The translations under genes were made by a program, and so were the position numbers. The notes below the pieces were generated by a model. It did not search any database. It was not told the origin of the DNA and saw nothing but the letters and a program-made list of their open reading frames with translations. Positions 54,871-64,000 of a stretch of DNA of 64,000 bases are shown in pieces (the stretch's first letter is position 1; each line of letters opens with the position of its first letter). This DNA comes from Pseudovibrio sp. Tun.PSC04-5.I4 (GTDB lineage: Bacteria > Pseudomonadota > Alphaproteobacteria > Rhizobiales > Stappiaceae): positions 2,554,501 through 2,618,500 of the forward strand of contig NZ_FNLB01000006.1 in NCBI RefSeq assembly GCF_900104145.1, given 5' to 3'.

Positions 54871-55812
54871 TTAACGCTGTCCGCGGAAATAGGGTTGCAG
54901 CAGAGCGCGGGGATAATCCGCTTTGCGAGCCACAAGAACCAGCGCGATAATGGAAAGCAGATACGGGATCATCAGGAACACCTGAGATGGAATGACCGCA
55001 CCGACTTCATTCTGTAAACGGATCTGGAATGCATCGAACGCGCCAAAGAGTAATGCCCCTAGCAAGGCCTTGCCCGGACGCCAACTTGCGAACACCACCA
55101 GCGCGATACAAATCCAACCACGACCGTTGATCATGCCAAAGAAGAACGCATCAAACGCCGACATGGTGAGGAACGCGCCGCCCAATGCCATCAGTGCAGA
55201 GCCTGCCATGATCGCGCCAATGCGCAGGGCGAAAACGGAAAGGCCCTGTGCTTCAACAGCCGATGGGTTATCCCCCACCGCACGGATCGCCAGACCCAAC
55301 GGCGTGCGATAGAGCACGTAACTGACCAACAGGACCATGGCGAGCGCAAGGAATGTCATCGCGGTTTGCTGGAACAGAGCTGGACCGATGAACGGGAGGT
55401 CGGAAAGGAACGGGATATCAAGCGGTTGGAATGCCTCAATACGCGGCGGGCTGGTCACTTTTGGCAAGGCAGTGCGGTAGGTGAAGTAGCTCACTGAGGT
55501 GGCGAACATGGTTATACCAAGCCCGGAAACGTGCTGAGACAAACCCAGCGGAACTGTCAATATCCCATGCAGCAACCCAAAGAATGCCCCTGCCAAGGCG
55601 GCTGCAAGAATACCGCCCCACAGGCCAGCACCAAGCCAGACAGCCATCCAGCCACACATAGCGCCAACAACAAAAATGCCCTCGATGCCGAGATTCAGAA
55701 CACCAGCACGTTCACAGACCAATGCACCGAGCACACCGAAGATAAGCGGAGTTGCTATGCGGATTGCAGCAGCCCAGAAATTGGCGGAGAGAAGAATATC
55801 AATGTATTCCAT
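54871..55812 (-). CDS. Nucleoside-type ABC transporter permease (BMP system)
   Basis: The 313-residue permease has about nine hydrophobic segments and the motifs GVLNLGIEGIFVVGAMCGW and RAVGDNPSAVEAQGLSV, typical of the YufQ/NupQ-type permeases of BMP-dependent systems. It is three bases from the preceding permease gene. Confidence 0.9.
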   Translation of the reverse strand: MEYIDILLSANFWAAAIRIATPLIFGVLGALVCERAGVLNLGIEGIFVVGAMCGWMAVWLGAGLWGGILAAALAGAFFGLLHGILTVPLGLSQHVSGLGITMFATSVSYFTYRTALPKVTSPPRIEAFQPLDIPFLSDLPFIGPALFQQTAMTFLALAMVLLVSYVLYRTPLGLAIRAVGDNPSAVEAQGLSVFALRIGAIMAGSALMALGGAFLTMSAFDAFFFGMINGRGWICIALVVFASWRPGKALLGALLFGAFDAFQIRLQNEVGAVIPSQVFLMIPYLLSIIALVLVARKADYPRALLQPYFRGQR

Positions 55813-55815
55813 GGC

Positions 55816-56907
55816 TTAAGCCTCCCCTTTGACGGCAAGTCGTGTCTTTTTGGGGTGCACGAAACGCACCTTGAAGCGAACGAACAGGCTGGAAACCAGC
55901 ACACAAAGCAATGACGTGGCAACCACAAGATCTGCGATGTAACTCGAAACGCCCATGGCACGGCTCATGCTATCAGCTCCCACAAACACGGCAGCGATGA
56001 ACATGGCAGCGACCACCACACCAATGGGTGAGAGGCCTGCAAGCATTGCCACCACAACACCGGTGTAACCAAAGCCCGGAGATATATCGGCAGTCAAATA
56101 GCCTTTCAAACCAGCAACTTCACTCACGCCCGCAAGACCGGCGAGTGCACCGGAAATTAAACCGACTTTGATAAACGTGGACGTTACCGGGATACCAGCA
56201 TGCTTTGCAGCAGAGACGTTTTCTCCGGTGGCGCGGATCTCAAATCCCCAGACGCTGCGCTTCATCATAACGTAAATGACCAAAGCCGACACCAGAGCAA
56301 TCACCAGCCCCCAATGCACCCGCATACGAGCCATCATTTTTGGAAGGGTCGCAGCAGCTGTCATCGGTTCAGACTGCGGCCACCCCATGCCCATCGGGTC
56401 TTTCATCGGACCTTCCAGCATCATCTGCACAACCAGCAGCACAACGAAGTTCAACAGAAGAGTTGTTACCACCTCATCCGCGCCGAGACGTGTTTTCAGC
56501 AGTGTTGGTATCAACATCAGCGTGCCGCCCGCAATCATGCCTGCCAATATAATCAGCGGGATCATGATGTAAGGCGGCGCTGTGATAGCGCCAGAGCCGA
56601 TGGCAACAGCAGCGAGCGCTCCCACATAGAGCTGACCTTCTGCGCCGATATTCCAAAGCTTTGCACGGAAGGCAACGCTCACTGCTAAGCCGGTGAAAAT
56701 GAGCGGTGTTGCACGAGCCAACAGCTCTGAAAATGCGAATTTGGAGCCGAACGCGCCTTTGAACATATACCCGTAGGCGGCGAACACTTCTCCCCCAGCA
56801 GAGGCAATTGGAATTGCTGCCAGAGCAAGCGCCGCGATGCCCGCTAAGACAGGGAGTGCAAAGGCATAAAGTGAAGACACGTTGCTTCGAGGTTCAAACC
56901 GGATCAT
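55816..56907 (-). CDS. Nucleoside-type ABC transporter permease (BMP system)
   Basis: The 363-residue permease has about ten hydrophobic segments and the motifs LLARATPLIFTGLAVSVAF, NIGAEGQLYVGALAAVA and ATGENVSAAKHAGIPV, typical of YufP-type permeases. It overlaps the ATPase gene by four bases (ATGA). Confidence 0.9.
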   Translation of the reverse strand: MIRFEPRSNVSSLYAFALPVLAGIAALALAAIPIASAGGEVFAAYGYMFKGAFGSKFAFSELLARATPLIFTGLAVSVAFRAKLWNIGAEGQLYVGALAAVAIGSGAITAPPYIMIPLIILAGMIAGGTLMLIPTLLKTRLGADEVVTTLLLNFVVLLVVQMMLEGPMKDPMGMGWPQSEPMTAAATLPKMMARMRVHWGLVIALVSALVIYVMMKRSVWGFEIRATGENVSAAKHAGIPVTSTFIKVGLISGALAGLAGVSEVAGLKGYLTADISPGFGYTGVVVAMLAGLSPIGVVVAAMFIAAVFVGADSMSRAMGVSSYIADLVVATSLLCVLVSSLFVRFKVRFVHPKKTRLAVKGEA

Positions 56908-58451
56908 GCTGCTTGTTCCCCTTTGGTGGAGTGTCCTGCCATCATCAGGCCGACCTGTTTTTTGTCCAGCTCTTCCGTCATTATTGGCTCGCTCACATGA
57001 CCACGATGGATCACGGCGATGCGATCTGACAGTTGGAAGAGTTCATCCAGATCTTCCGAGATGAGAAGAACACCAGCGCCTCTATCTCGCGCTTCCTGCA
57101 AACGGCGATGAACATCCGCCGTTGCACCAACATCCAGCCCGCGAGATGGTTGAGCTGCCAATACAATGGCCGGCTCCTGATCCAGCGTTCTTGCCAGAAC
57201 GATCTTCTGGATATTCCCACCTGAGAGTAAACGAGAGACGGCCAAAGGACCGGAGCAGCGAATATCGTAGGCCTTGATAGCCTCTTCAGCGCGCTTGCGA
57301 ATTTCATTGAAGCGCAGCAGACCGAAACGCTGATAAGCAGGTTTGCGGATTTCCTCCAGAACGAGGTTTTCCTCCACAGACATGGCTCCGACGATGCCGT
57401 CGTGATGTCTATCTTCTGGGATACGCGCTACGCCGGATTTAATGGCAGCCGCTGCATTTGCTTTGAGTGGTTTGCCGCTCAGCGTTACGGTGCCCGCTGT
57501 TGGCTCTACCAAGCCAGAGAGGACTTTTGCCAGCATGCTCTGTCCGTTACCGGAAACCCCTGCAAGACCGATGATTTCGCCTTTGCGGAGTGCTAGATTG
57601 ATGTTCTCAATCTGCTCACGGCCTTCGCCAGCGCTCACCCCTTTGAAGATTAGAGTTTCATCCTCCGGGTACCCCGGTTTGCGCTCTGCTGTCTGCACAG
57701 AATGGCCCACCATCACCTCTGCAAGCATATGGCGATCGCATTCAGATGTCGGGAGGTCAGCAACAATGCGCCCTCCTCTCAAAACAGCAACGCGATCGGA
57801 TGCACCCAGAACCTCTACCATTTTGTGGGAGATAAAGATGATGGCCATGCCTTTGGCTGCAAGCAACTTCAGGGTTTTGAAAAGACTATCGGATTCCTGC
57901 GGCGTGAGAACCGCGGTTGGTTCGTCCAGCACCAAAATTCTGGCATCCCGATACAGAGCTTTGAGGATCTCGACGCGTTGACGCTCGCCCACTGCGAGCT
58001 TGGAAACACGGAGATCTAAATCCACTTCAAGGCCGGAACTCTGCATCAGTTCCTTGAGCTTTGCCCTCGCTTTGGAGCGGCTGAATTTACGGGCAAAAAG
58101 CTTCTCCGTGCCAAGGACGATATTCTCTAGGCCCGAGAGATTTTCTGCCAATGTGAAGTGTTGGTGGACCATGCCAATTCCGGCTGCAAGTGCAGCCTGC
58201 GGTTCACCCGGTTCCAAGTCCACAAGGATTCCAGAGGGATGACGGACCATGACACGTCCCTCATCTGCCACATAGTGACCGAAGAGGATGTTCATGAGCG
58301 TGGTTTTACCTGCCCCGTTCTCACCAAGCAATGCAACAATCTTACCCGCATGCAGGTCAAGATTGACGTTTCCATTAGCAACCAGATCTCCAAAGATCTT
58401 GGTGATGTTTTGCAGAGAAAGCAGCGGATGCCCGGTCTCAGTTTCTGGCAT
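56904..58451 (-). CDS. Nucleoside-type ABC transporter ATPase (two nucleotide-binding domains)
   Basis: The 515-residue protein has two ABC domains. The first has GENGAGKTTLMNILFG (Walker A) and LAVGERQRVEILKALY. The second has a degenerate Walker A (GVSGNGQSML) and LLSGGNIQKIVLARTL. This matches the YufO/RbsA-like ATPases of BMP systems, in which one polypeptide energises the permease pair. Confidence 0.93.
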   Translation of the reverse strand: MPETETGHPLLSLQNITKIFGDLVANGNVNLDLHAGKIVALLGENGAGKTTLMNILFGHYVADEGRVMVRHPSGILVDLEPGEPQAALAAGIGMVHQHFTLAENLSGLENIVLGTEKLFARKFSRSKARAKLKELMQSSGLEVDLDLRVSKLAVGERQRVEILKALYRDARILVLDEPTAVLTPQESDSLFKTLKLLAAKGMAIIFISHKMVEVLGASDRVAVLRGGRIVADLPTSECDRHMLAEVMVGHSVQTAERKPGYPEDETLIFKGVSAGEGREQIENINLALRKGEIIGLAGVSGNGQSMLAKVLSGLVEPTAGTVTLSGKPLKANAAAAIKSGVARIPEDRHHDGIVGAMSVEENLVLEEIRKPAYQRFGLLRFNEIRKRAEEAIKAYDIRCSGPLAVSRLLSGGNIQKIVLARTLDQEPAIVLAAQPSRGLDVGATADVHRRLQEARDRGAGVLLISEDLDELFQLSDRIAVIHRGHVSEPIMTEELDKKQVGLMMAGHSTKGEQAA

Positions 58452-58531
58452 GGGATACCCTTAGACTGATGAGGAAAATAGCGTATTTAGACAGCAAGAA
58501 GGGCCGAGATATCCTCCCGGCCCTCTTCATA

Positions 58532-59542
58532 TTACATGGAGGACTTTGGTTCTTCGTCGTTGATCTCAACGGTGAAGGAGCCATCCAGAATGGTTGCCTC
58601 AACAGCTTTGACTTTACCGAGAAGCTCAGCATCAACCAGTGCATCGTCGACGACCAATGAGCCACCACCTTGGTTCATGAAGGAGTATTTGCCGTAGTCT
58701 TCAGCTTTGAAGGAACCAGCCTTAACAGCTGTAATCGCTGTATCTACAGTTGGTTCCATATGCCAAATCGCAGAGGCGAGAATGGTGTTCGGGTAATCTG
58801 AAGCTGTGTCGATCACGTTGCCGATTGCGAAGATGCCTTTTTCTTTAGCAGCATCAGATACACCAAAGCGTTCTGCGTAAAGCACGTCCGCACCCGAATC
58901 GATCATAGCGTAAGCTGTTTCTTTTGCTTTTGGCGGATCGTACCAGGAGTTGATGAAGTTCACGGTGAACTTAACATCTGGGTTCACAGCCTTAGCGCCG
59001 TTCATGAATGCGTGCATCAGGCGGTTTACTTCAGGAATTGCGAAGCCACCAATCATGCCAATTTTGCCTGACTTGGTTTTCGCACCCGCGATCATACCGG
59101 AGAGGTAGGATGGCTCGTGAATGAAGTTGTCAAACACGGAGAAGTTTGGTTCAACAGCCGGGAACGAGGATCCCATAAGGAACGCCGTATCAGGGTATTC
59201 CGCAGCAACATTGCGAGCTGCACGCTCTACTGCAAACGCTTCGCCTACGATGAGCTGGTTGCCCGCTTCAGCATATTCACGCATGACGCGTTCATAATCA
59301 GTGTTTGCTGTATTCTCGGAGTAAACGTAGGTGATCTCACCGCGCTCAGCTGCTGCATTCAGCGCTTGGTGAATGCGGCCAACCCATTGTTGCTCAACAG
59401 GAACAGTATAAATAGCTGCAACCTTGAGAGGTTCAGCGGCCAAAACCTTTGCCGGAGAAGAAACCGTAATAACGGCCGCAAAAACAGCCACGGCTGCGAG
59501 TACGGAACGTCTCACAATGCCGTTCAAACGTGTTGCAAACAT
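58532..59542 (-). CDS. BMP-family nucleoside-binding protein
   Basis: The 336-residue precursor has a signal peptide (basic start, LAAVAVFAAVITVSSPAKVLA) and the BMP/PnrA-type fold: IYTVPVEQQWVGRIHQAL, YVYSENTANTDYERVMREYA, SGKIGMIGGFAIPEVNRLMHAF and INSWYDPPKAKETA. It delivers nucleosides or nucleobases to the membrane transporter. The start at 59542 follows AGGGGG; an upstream GTG is less likely. It heads the operon ATPase-permease-permease-codA. Confidence 0.9.
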   Translation of the reverse strand: MFATRLNGIVRRSVLAAVAVFAAVITVSSPAKVLAAEPLKVAAIYTVPVEQQWVGRIHQALNAAAERGEITYVYSENTANTDYERVMREYAEAGNQLIVGEAFAVERAARNVAAEYPDTAFLMGSSFPAVEPNFSVFDNFIHEPSYLSGMIAGAKTKSGKIGMIGGFAIPEVNRLMHAFMNGAKAVNPDVKFTVNFINSWYDPPKAKETAYAMIDSGADVLYAERFGVSDAAKEKGIFAIGNVIDTASDYPNTILASAIWHMEPTVDTAITAVKAGSFKAEDYGKYSFMNQGGGSLVVDDALVDAELLGKVKAVEATILDGSFTVEINDEEPKSSM

Positions 59543-60170
59543 GCACACCCCCTGAAATCAAATATTTACGCAGGGCTACAGATCAGACTGCAGCCGCAAT
59601 CTGCCCTATCTCGCATTTTATGTGAAAGTGTCCTGAGAAGGACAAAGGCATTAAAATGGCTGTATACGAGACAAAGCGGCTAATGACTAGATGCATCAGA
59701 AGTATTTTTGCATGACCTACGCGTAATTTAATGCAGAACACACAGTACTTTTCTTATGGTATTCAGGTATTTAGCGACGCAATAAATATTAATTTAAAAC
59801 AACTTAGCTGTGGATTTAGAACAGCATCACTAAAACGCACGAATCGAAGCAACATTTTTAAATTTTACTGTCCGGTCAAATAATTTCAATCAATAATATT
59901 TCACATTATTTTCCAGAGCATGAAAAATAGTTTATCACGCATCTGTTTTGTTCAAGATGGCTAATTTTGAGGCAGGAATCAGATTGATTTCATGCGGAAA
60001 TTCCCGATTTTTGCGCAAAAAGTGCGCAGAAAGGCATAAAGGAAATTACCTGGAGGAGTTTGGGAATAGTTGTGAAAGCAGCACAAATTTGTGCGGTTTA
60101 ACGGCTCGGAGCTTGGCCTAGAACGAGAAGTACTTCGCTGCACCTCTCGTTTTCACTTAGGAAAAGCGCG
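59543..60170. other. AT-rich intergenic region upstream of the BMP operon
   Basis: About 630 bases with no ORF or RNA gene that I can support. It should hold the promoter of the BMP operon on the minus strand. No purine riboswitch-like fold was recognised. The stretch 59740-60000 is particularly rich in A and T. Confidence 0.35.
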
Positions 60171-61163
60171 TTAGGCAATGATGGTTGCAGCTTCCCAATC
60201 AGTGAGGATCTTCATGATCTGGCGACTGTCTTCCATGGACGGTGCCGGACGTTCCAGCATCTTCTCACCTGCATCAATCGCAGTACGGATAGCACGAATC
60301 TGATAGACAAAGGCATTGCTGTCTGCTGTGATGACACGCGTATCACCGGGCTGCTCATAGGGTGTTACGGTGAAAGTATTACCTTCTGCCTCAGGCAGCC
60401 ATGGATTGGAATTCACCACGAGACTTGCTTTAGACCCCAGCACCGTAAAAGCGGAATGCAGGCCATAATCTTCTGCTGTGTGAAGCTGGCAGGCGACACC
60501 GTTGCTGAACTGCAGCGTTGCTGCTGTCTCGCAGATATTTCCATCTGCACCGCGTCGTCCCATAGCTGAGATCTTATAGCTCTCAAATATGCTACTTTGG
60601 AAAGCTGTTTGCAGCAGTAAGTGCATCAATGATGTTGGGTAACACCCGAGGTTATAAAGCGCTCCTTTGCTTTCCGGGTTCACAAACCGAGCAATAGAAG
60701 CACAATACTCAGCGGAGATTGAATGGATCTCACCTAGTTCACCAGAGGCAACCACATCTCGAAGAGCAGTGGCAAATGGGTGGTTCAGATACATCAACCC
60801 TTCAACGAAGAAAACATTGTTTTCCGCAACAGCTTTTAACGCCTGATCTGTTCTCTCCATATCCACGGAGAGTGATTTTTCGCAGAGGATGGCTTTGCCC
60901 GCATTCGCTGCCTTGATGACATATTCATGGTGAACGTGGTTAGGCAGGGCAACATAGATGATATCAACGGCTTCATCATCAATAAGCTCGTCAAAGTCAT
61001 CAAAGGTGTGTTCTACGTCGTATTTCTCAGCGAAAACTTTTAGAGGAACTTCTGAGCGTCCTGCAACAGAGTGTATCCGTGTAGACCCTTCCTCCTGAAT
61101 GGCGTCTGCCATCGTCAAGGAGATGAAGCTTGTTCCCAGAAAGCCCCAGTTCAGTTTCGGCAT
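60171..61163 (-). CDS. Gfo/Idh/MocA-family oxidoreductase
   Basis: The 330-residue protein has an NAD(P)-binding Rossmann N-terminus (LNWGFLGTSFISLTMADAI), IIYVALPNHVHHEYVIKA, the EKSLSVDMER motif (EKP-like) and a GFO_IDH C-terminal domain. The ATG at 61163 has a GGAGAG site; a longer frame is not needed. Substrates in this family are sugars, inositols or related compounds; none is indicated here. Confidence 0.87.
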   Translation of the reverse strand: MPKLNWGFLGTSFISLTMADAIQEEGSTRIHSVAGRSEVPLKVFAEKYDVEHTFDDFDELIDDEAVDIIYVALPNHVHHEYVIKAANAGKAILCEKSLSVDMERTDQALKAVAENNVFFVEGLMYLNHPFATALRDVVASGELGEIHSISAEYCASIARFVNPESKGALYNLGCYPTSLMHLLLQTAFQSSIFESYKISAMGRRGADGNICETAATLQFSNGVACQLHTAEDYGLHSAFTVLGSKASLVVNSNPWLPEAEGNTFTVTPYEQPGDTRVITADSNAFVYQIRAIRTAIDAGEKMLERPAPSMEDSRQIMKILTDWEAATIIA

Positions 61164-61328
61164 TGTTTCTCTCCAGAACACAGGATCCCAAGAACATCAG
61201 GGGAAGCGATTGGACAATCACTTCTAATCACATTCGCGCGTGTAGAAAACACTATTCATCAATGAGTTAACGATTATCCAACCTAATAAAGTGCGACAAA
61301 GATGCACTTTATGCGATCACACGCAGTG

Positions 61329-62219
61329 CTACTGCACCAATGGGCTATCCGTTCCTGCGATATTTATTCCCTTTATCTCGGAGGCACCTGCCAAAATACC
61401 AATGTACTGCGATACGGCTCGCGACCAGCTTGCTGCCTCCAGCCATGCGCGAATTGTTTCCTCTACATGCTCAAACGGCAGGATGTTTCCTTCAATTTTC
61501 CGATTGAGGGCAATGATATGGTAGCCGAATTTGGAGTCCACCGGTTCACTGGTGATCTGCCCTACTTGCAAGGTTTGGAGAGCTGCTTCGAATTCTGGAA
61601 CTGTGCTGCCTTTGGTCAGCTGCCCCAGATTTCCGCCTTGCTCTTTAGAGGGACAAGCAGAGTATTCCCGCGCGAGGTCCGCAAAGGCTTCTGGTTTGTC
61701 ACTGAGAACCTTGATCACATCCATCGCTCGCGCTTTGGCAATACTGCGAGCTGTTTGTTGCTCAGACCCTGCGGAGAACAAGATGTGCCGAGCCTCATAG
61801 ATTGGCTCTGAGCTGAAACGTGCCTTGTTGTTTTCATAATAGCGCTGGCACTCATCTTGAGAGGCTAGCGGAACTTCGACCTCAATCTCAATCAGCTCGC
61901 GAATGGCTGCATCCTCCATCGTTTCGCTGCCTTCCGCCAAAGTTTCAGGAGATGCGCTGATACCCAGAACTCTTGCTTGTTGGAGCAGGAGTTCGCGGAC
62001 CACCAATGCCCGCGCAGCCGCTTGGACGGCTTGACCCGGATTTTCAGCGGGATGATTTTGGGCCTCTGCCAAAATGTCCAGTTCAGGGATTTCGACGCCA
62101 TTCACCGACACTTCACTGAGGACTGGGTTACTTTTAGGTGGAACCTTGGTACTCGGCAGGTCGAGACCTGCCGGAACACCGTCTGCACCAAGGTTTGGAT
62201 TGGTATACAGATTAGCCAT
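61329..62219 (-). CDS. Parvulin-type peptidyl-prolyl isomerase in the nar operon
   Basis: The 296-residue protein has an N-terminal helical region, as in NifM/SurA-like chaperones, and a rotamase domain (ARHILFSAGSEQQT, FADLAREYSACPSKEQGGNLGQLTKG and GYHIIALNRK). There is no signal peptide, so it is probably cytoplasmic. It follows narI by six bases, an arrangement often seen in nar operons, suggesting a role in nitrate reductase assembly. Confidence 0.85.
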   Translation of the reverse strand: MANLYTNPNLGADGVPAGLDLPSTKVPPKSNPVLSEVSVNGVEIPELDILAEAQNHPAENPGQAVQAAARALVVRELLLQQARVLGISASPETLAEGSETMEDAAIRELIEIEVEVPLASQDECQRYYENNKARFSSEPIYEARHILFSAGSEQQTARSIAKARAMDVIKVLSDKPEAFADLAREYSACPSKEQGGNLGQLTKGSTVPEFEAALQTLQVGQITSEPVDSKFGYHIIALNRKIEGNILPFEHVEETIRAWLEAASWSRAVSQYIGILAGASEIKGINIAGTDSPLVQ

Positions 62220-62225
62220 TATCCC

Positions 62226-62939
62226 TCACTCTGCCGGATTACGTGGATTGTTGGAATTGCGTTCGCGCACAATTTGATAGCCGGGACGCCATAGGTACCG
62301 GACAGGTGCGCTGAGCATGTGAACCAAGCGTGTGAACGGAAAGATCAGCAGGATTGTTAAGCCCACAAAGAGGTGTAGCTTAAAGATCCAGGATGCATCA
62401 CTCACATTATTTGCGGCACTGCCGTTAAAGGTGAATATACCTTGCGCCCAGCTCATAAACTTCACCATCTCTTCGCCATTCAGATGCATGAGAGAAACTG
62501 GGATCGTTCCCAGACCTAACAGCAACTGGAAGCCCAGTAAGCAGATGATGAAGGTGTCCATGGTGCTGGACGTGGCGCGAACCCTTGCATCATAAAGCCT
62601 GCGATGAATGAGCATTCCTGCGCCAACAATCGCCATAAGGCCTGCGATACCGCCAACAACAACGGCTAGAACCTGCTTGGCACCATGGCTGATGCCGACC
62701 AGATCAAACAAGACGATTGGGGTAAGCAAGCCGACGAGGTGGCCGAAGAAGATAATCAGCACGCCCACATGGAAGAGGACGGATCCCCACATCAGCTGCT
62801 TGCGGCGGAGGAGCTGGCTTGAGCCGGCTCGCCAACTATAAGGCTCGCGGTCATACCGGATGATTGTTCCCACAATCAAAACCGAAAGGGCGATGTACGG
62901 ATATATTCCGAAGAACAACGTGTTGAAGAAGCCAGACAT
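62226..62939 (-). CDS. narI: Respiratory nitrate reductase gamma subunit NarI
   Basis: The 237-residue membrane protein has five hydrophobic helices and the haem-ligand histidines in GSVLFHVGVLIIFFGHLVGLL and in the late FKLHLFVGLTILLIFPFTRLVHML. It anchors NarGH and passes electrons from quinol via haem b. The ATG at 62939 lies two bases after the narJ stop. The longer frame to 63080 is a read-through of other sequence. Confidence 0.94.
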   Translation of the reverse strand: MSGFFNTLFFGIYPYIALSVLIVGTIIRYDREPYSWRAGSSQLLRRKQLMWGSVLFHVGVLIIFFGHLVGLLTPIVLFDLVGISHGAKQVLAVVVGGIAGLMAIVGAGMLIHRRLYDARVRATSSTMDTFIICLLGFQLLLGLGTIPVSLMHLNGEEMVKFMSWAQGIFTFNGSAANNVSDASWIFKLHLFVGLTILLIFPFTRLVHMLSAPVRYLWRPGYQIVRERNSNNPRNPAE

Positions 62940-62941
62940 CA

Positions 62942-63664
62942 CTAGTTCTCCCCTTGCATGTTCTGGGTCGTTACTTCTGGCGGACGTCTGTCCGCCGCTC
63001 TCATCTGCATTCTCAGGCGGTCGGGACCACAACTGCCTTCGCCTGCATTTCCGCCAAATTTGACGGCCTCTTCCTGCCAAATGCGATCCATCGCTTCCAG
63101 ATCATTTGGATCATCTTCCGGCACAGCCAGAATGTCGGAGAGAAGCTCTTGTGACGGCTCAGCTTTGCTGATCTCAGAGACCGCGGCAAAGGCGTTGGAG
63201 TAGATTGAGCCCTTCTTTTTGAGCCGTACTCTCAAGGCTTCAAAGATATGCGCTGTCTGACCCAACATTTCCTGCGCTTCTGGAAAGGATTGGTGAGCAA
63301 GATATTCAAGGAACAACGGAATGAAGTCCGGTAACTCTGTGGTATCGACCGCAAATCCGTTCTTCAAATACATATCTCGCAGGTCAACCAGTGCCTGACC
63401 ACGATCCCGGCTTTCACCATGCACATGCTCAAACAGGTGTAGTGAATGAGAGCGCGTGCGATCAAACAGGAAGACGTATCGTTCCTGTGCGTCGTAAATA
63501 TCCTGCTTTGCCAGATCATCGCACAAGTTACCGAAAAACTTTTGTGCTTTTGCGGTGAGCAGCTTATCAGTACTCACCGCCTGCTTGAGTGCAGGCAGGT
63601 CATCCAGGAGCGCTTGAGTTGGGTAGTTCAACAGAAGAGACAGGACTTTTAAGGAGACTATCAT
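62942..63664 (-). CDS. narJ: Nitrate reductase assembly chaperone NarJ
   Basis: The 240-residue protein has the TorD/NarJ fold: LKVLSLLLNYPTQALLDDL at the N-terminus, YVFLFDRTRSHSLHLFEHVHGESRDRGQA, and PDFIPLFLEYLAH. It inserts the molybdenum cofactor into NarG. The start at 63664 overlaps the narH stop as ATGA; the longer frame is not used. Confidence 0.93.
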   Translation of the reverse strand: MIVSLKVLSLLLNYPTQALLDDLPALKQAVSTDKLLTAKAQKFFGNLCDDLAKQDIYDAQERYVFLFDRTRSHSLHLFEHVHGESRDRGQALVDLRDMYLKNGFAVDTTELPDFIPLFLEYLAHQSFPEAQEMLGQTAHIFEALRVRLKKKGSIYSNAFAAVSEISKAEPSQELLSDILAVPEDDPNDLEAMDRIWQEEAVKFGGNAGEGSCGPDRLRMQMRAADRRPPEVTTQNMQGEN

Positions 63665-64000
63665 CAGCGCATCTCCTTGAAGATATCGGTTGGTGTTTGA
63701 ACTGTCTTTTTGCGTGTACCGCCAAAGAGGTCTGTGCCATCGCTGCCACCAGAACACCCATTGCCGAAGGAGAAACCACAGGAGCCACGAGCATCGTAGG
63801 CATCCTCGGAGATTTCACGGTGCGTGGTTGGGATAACGAAGCGATCCTCATAGTTGGCGATGGCCATGATCTTGTACATGTCCTCGATCAACTCATTGGT
63901 CAGGCCAACCTTTTCGGCGATAGTCTCATTGATCACCCCATCAACTGACTTGGACCGCATATACGAGCGCATGGCGAGCATCCGTTCCAATGCGGTGACG
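63664..64000 (-). CDS. narH: Nitrate reductase beta subunit NarH (C-terminal part, 5' end outside window)
   Basis: The frame entering at the window edge ends at 63664 and encodes the last 110 or so residues of NarH: AMRSYMRSKSVDG, then YKIMAIANYEDRFVIPTTHRE, and DARGSCGFSFGNGCSGG. The stop overlaps the narJ start (ATGA). The iron-sulfur motifs lie upstream of the window. Order narH-narJ-narI-ppi confirms a membrane-bound nitrate reductase operon. Confidence 0.92.
   Translation of the reverse strand, partial: VTALERMLAMRSYMRSKSVDGVINETIAEKVGLTNELIEDMYKIMAIANYEDRFVIPTTHREISEDAYDARGSCGFSFGNGCSGGSDGTDLFGGTRKKTVQTPTDIFKEMR

Noticed and set aside
1..64000. CRISPR array or prophage
   Set aside because: No regularly spaced repeats of CRISPR type and no phage structural, integrase or lysis genes were seen.

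Overview
The window looks like the chromosome of a marine, facultatively anaerobic alphaproteobacterium. The protein sequences resemble the Stappiaceae/Rhodobacteraceae group, and Pseudovibrio is my best guess. This is inferred from gene content and family resemblance; no 16S or marker-gene search was possible. Coding density is high and codon use is moderate-GC, except in an AT-richer accessory stretch at about 29.5-39.6 kb.

Layout. (1) 1-5607, minus strand: a tightly overlapping cobalamin operon (DUF6732-like small protein, cbiX, cobH, cobL, cobI, cbiG-cobJ fusion). (2) 6067-12636: a double-ACT protein, guanine deaminase, a DHA2 drug exporter, gamma-glutamyltransferase beside a racemase-like protein lacking both catalytic residues, and a Cys-rich secreted protein. 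(3) 12784-17604: ubiD-ubiX divergent from ubiT-ubiU-ubiV, the O2-independent ubiquinone pathway, with an FNR-type site between them. (4) 17703-23862: a GntR regulator, a YqaA-type membrane protein, trans-3-hydroxy-L-proline dehydratase, glycerate kinase, an AraC regulator, and small membrane and YHS proteins. (5) 24361-27592: a CesT-like type III secretion chaperone followed by an 890-residue protein with a duplicated C-terminal domain, probably its effector. (6) 27671-29464: phytanoyl-CoA dioxygenase family protein and phosphatidylserine decarboxylase. (7) 29.8-39.6 kb accessory region: a giant alpha-helical repeat gene split by an IS256-family element, two tandem Asp-rich lipoproteins, a second copy of the same IS, and a HEPN-like gene whose first codons were displaced by that second copy. 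(8) 39.6-48.2 kb: small hypotheticals, VOC protein, AraC, Crp/Fnr, LysR and Lrp regulators, deoD, a quinone oxidoreductase, and the arginase-ornithine cyclodeaminase pair. (9) 48.5-52.4 kb: two cold-shock proteins (one degenerate), a nucleoside-recognition membrane protein, and a second chaperone/candidate-effector pair. (10) 52.6-59.5 kb: a BMP-type nucleoside ABC transporter operon ending in cytosine deaminase. (11) 60.2-64.0 kb: a Gfo/Idh/MocA oxidoreductase and the 3' end of a nitrate reductase operon (narH partial, narJ, narI, parvulin PPIase).

How it fits together. The nitrate reductase and the O2-independent ubiquinone genes point to anaerobic respiration under FNR-type control. Guanine deaminase, cytosine deaminase, DeoD, the nucleoside-recognition protein and the BMP transporter form a dispersed purine/pyrimidine salvage capacity. 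Arginase, ornithine cyclodeaminase and hydroxyproline dehydratase feed arginine and collagen-type amino acids into proline metabolism. The two chaperone/effector-like loci and the giant helical-repeat gene are the least described part and suggest host interaction. No tRNA, rRNA or CRISPR array was recognised.
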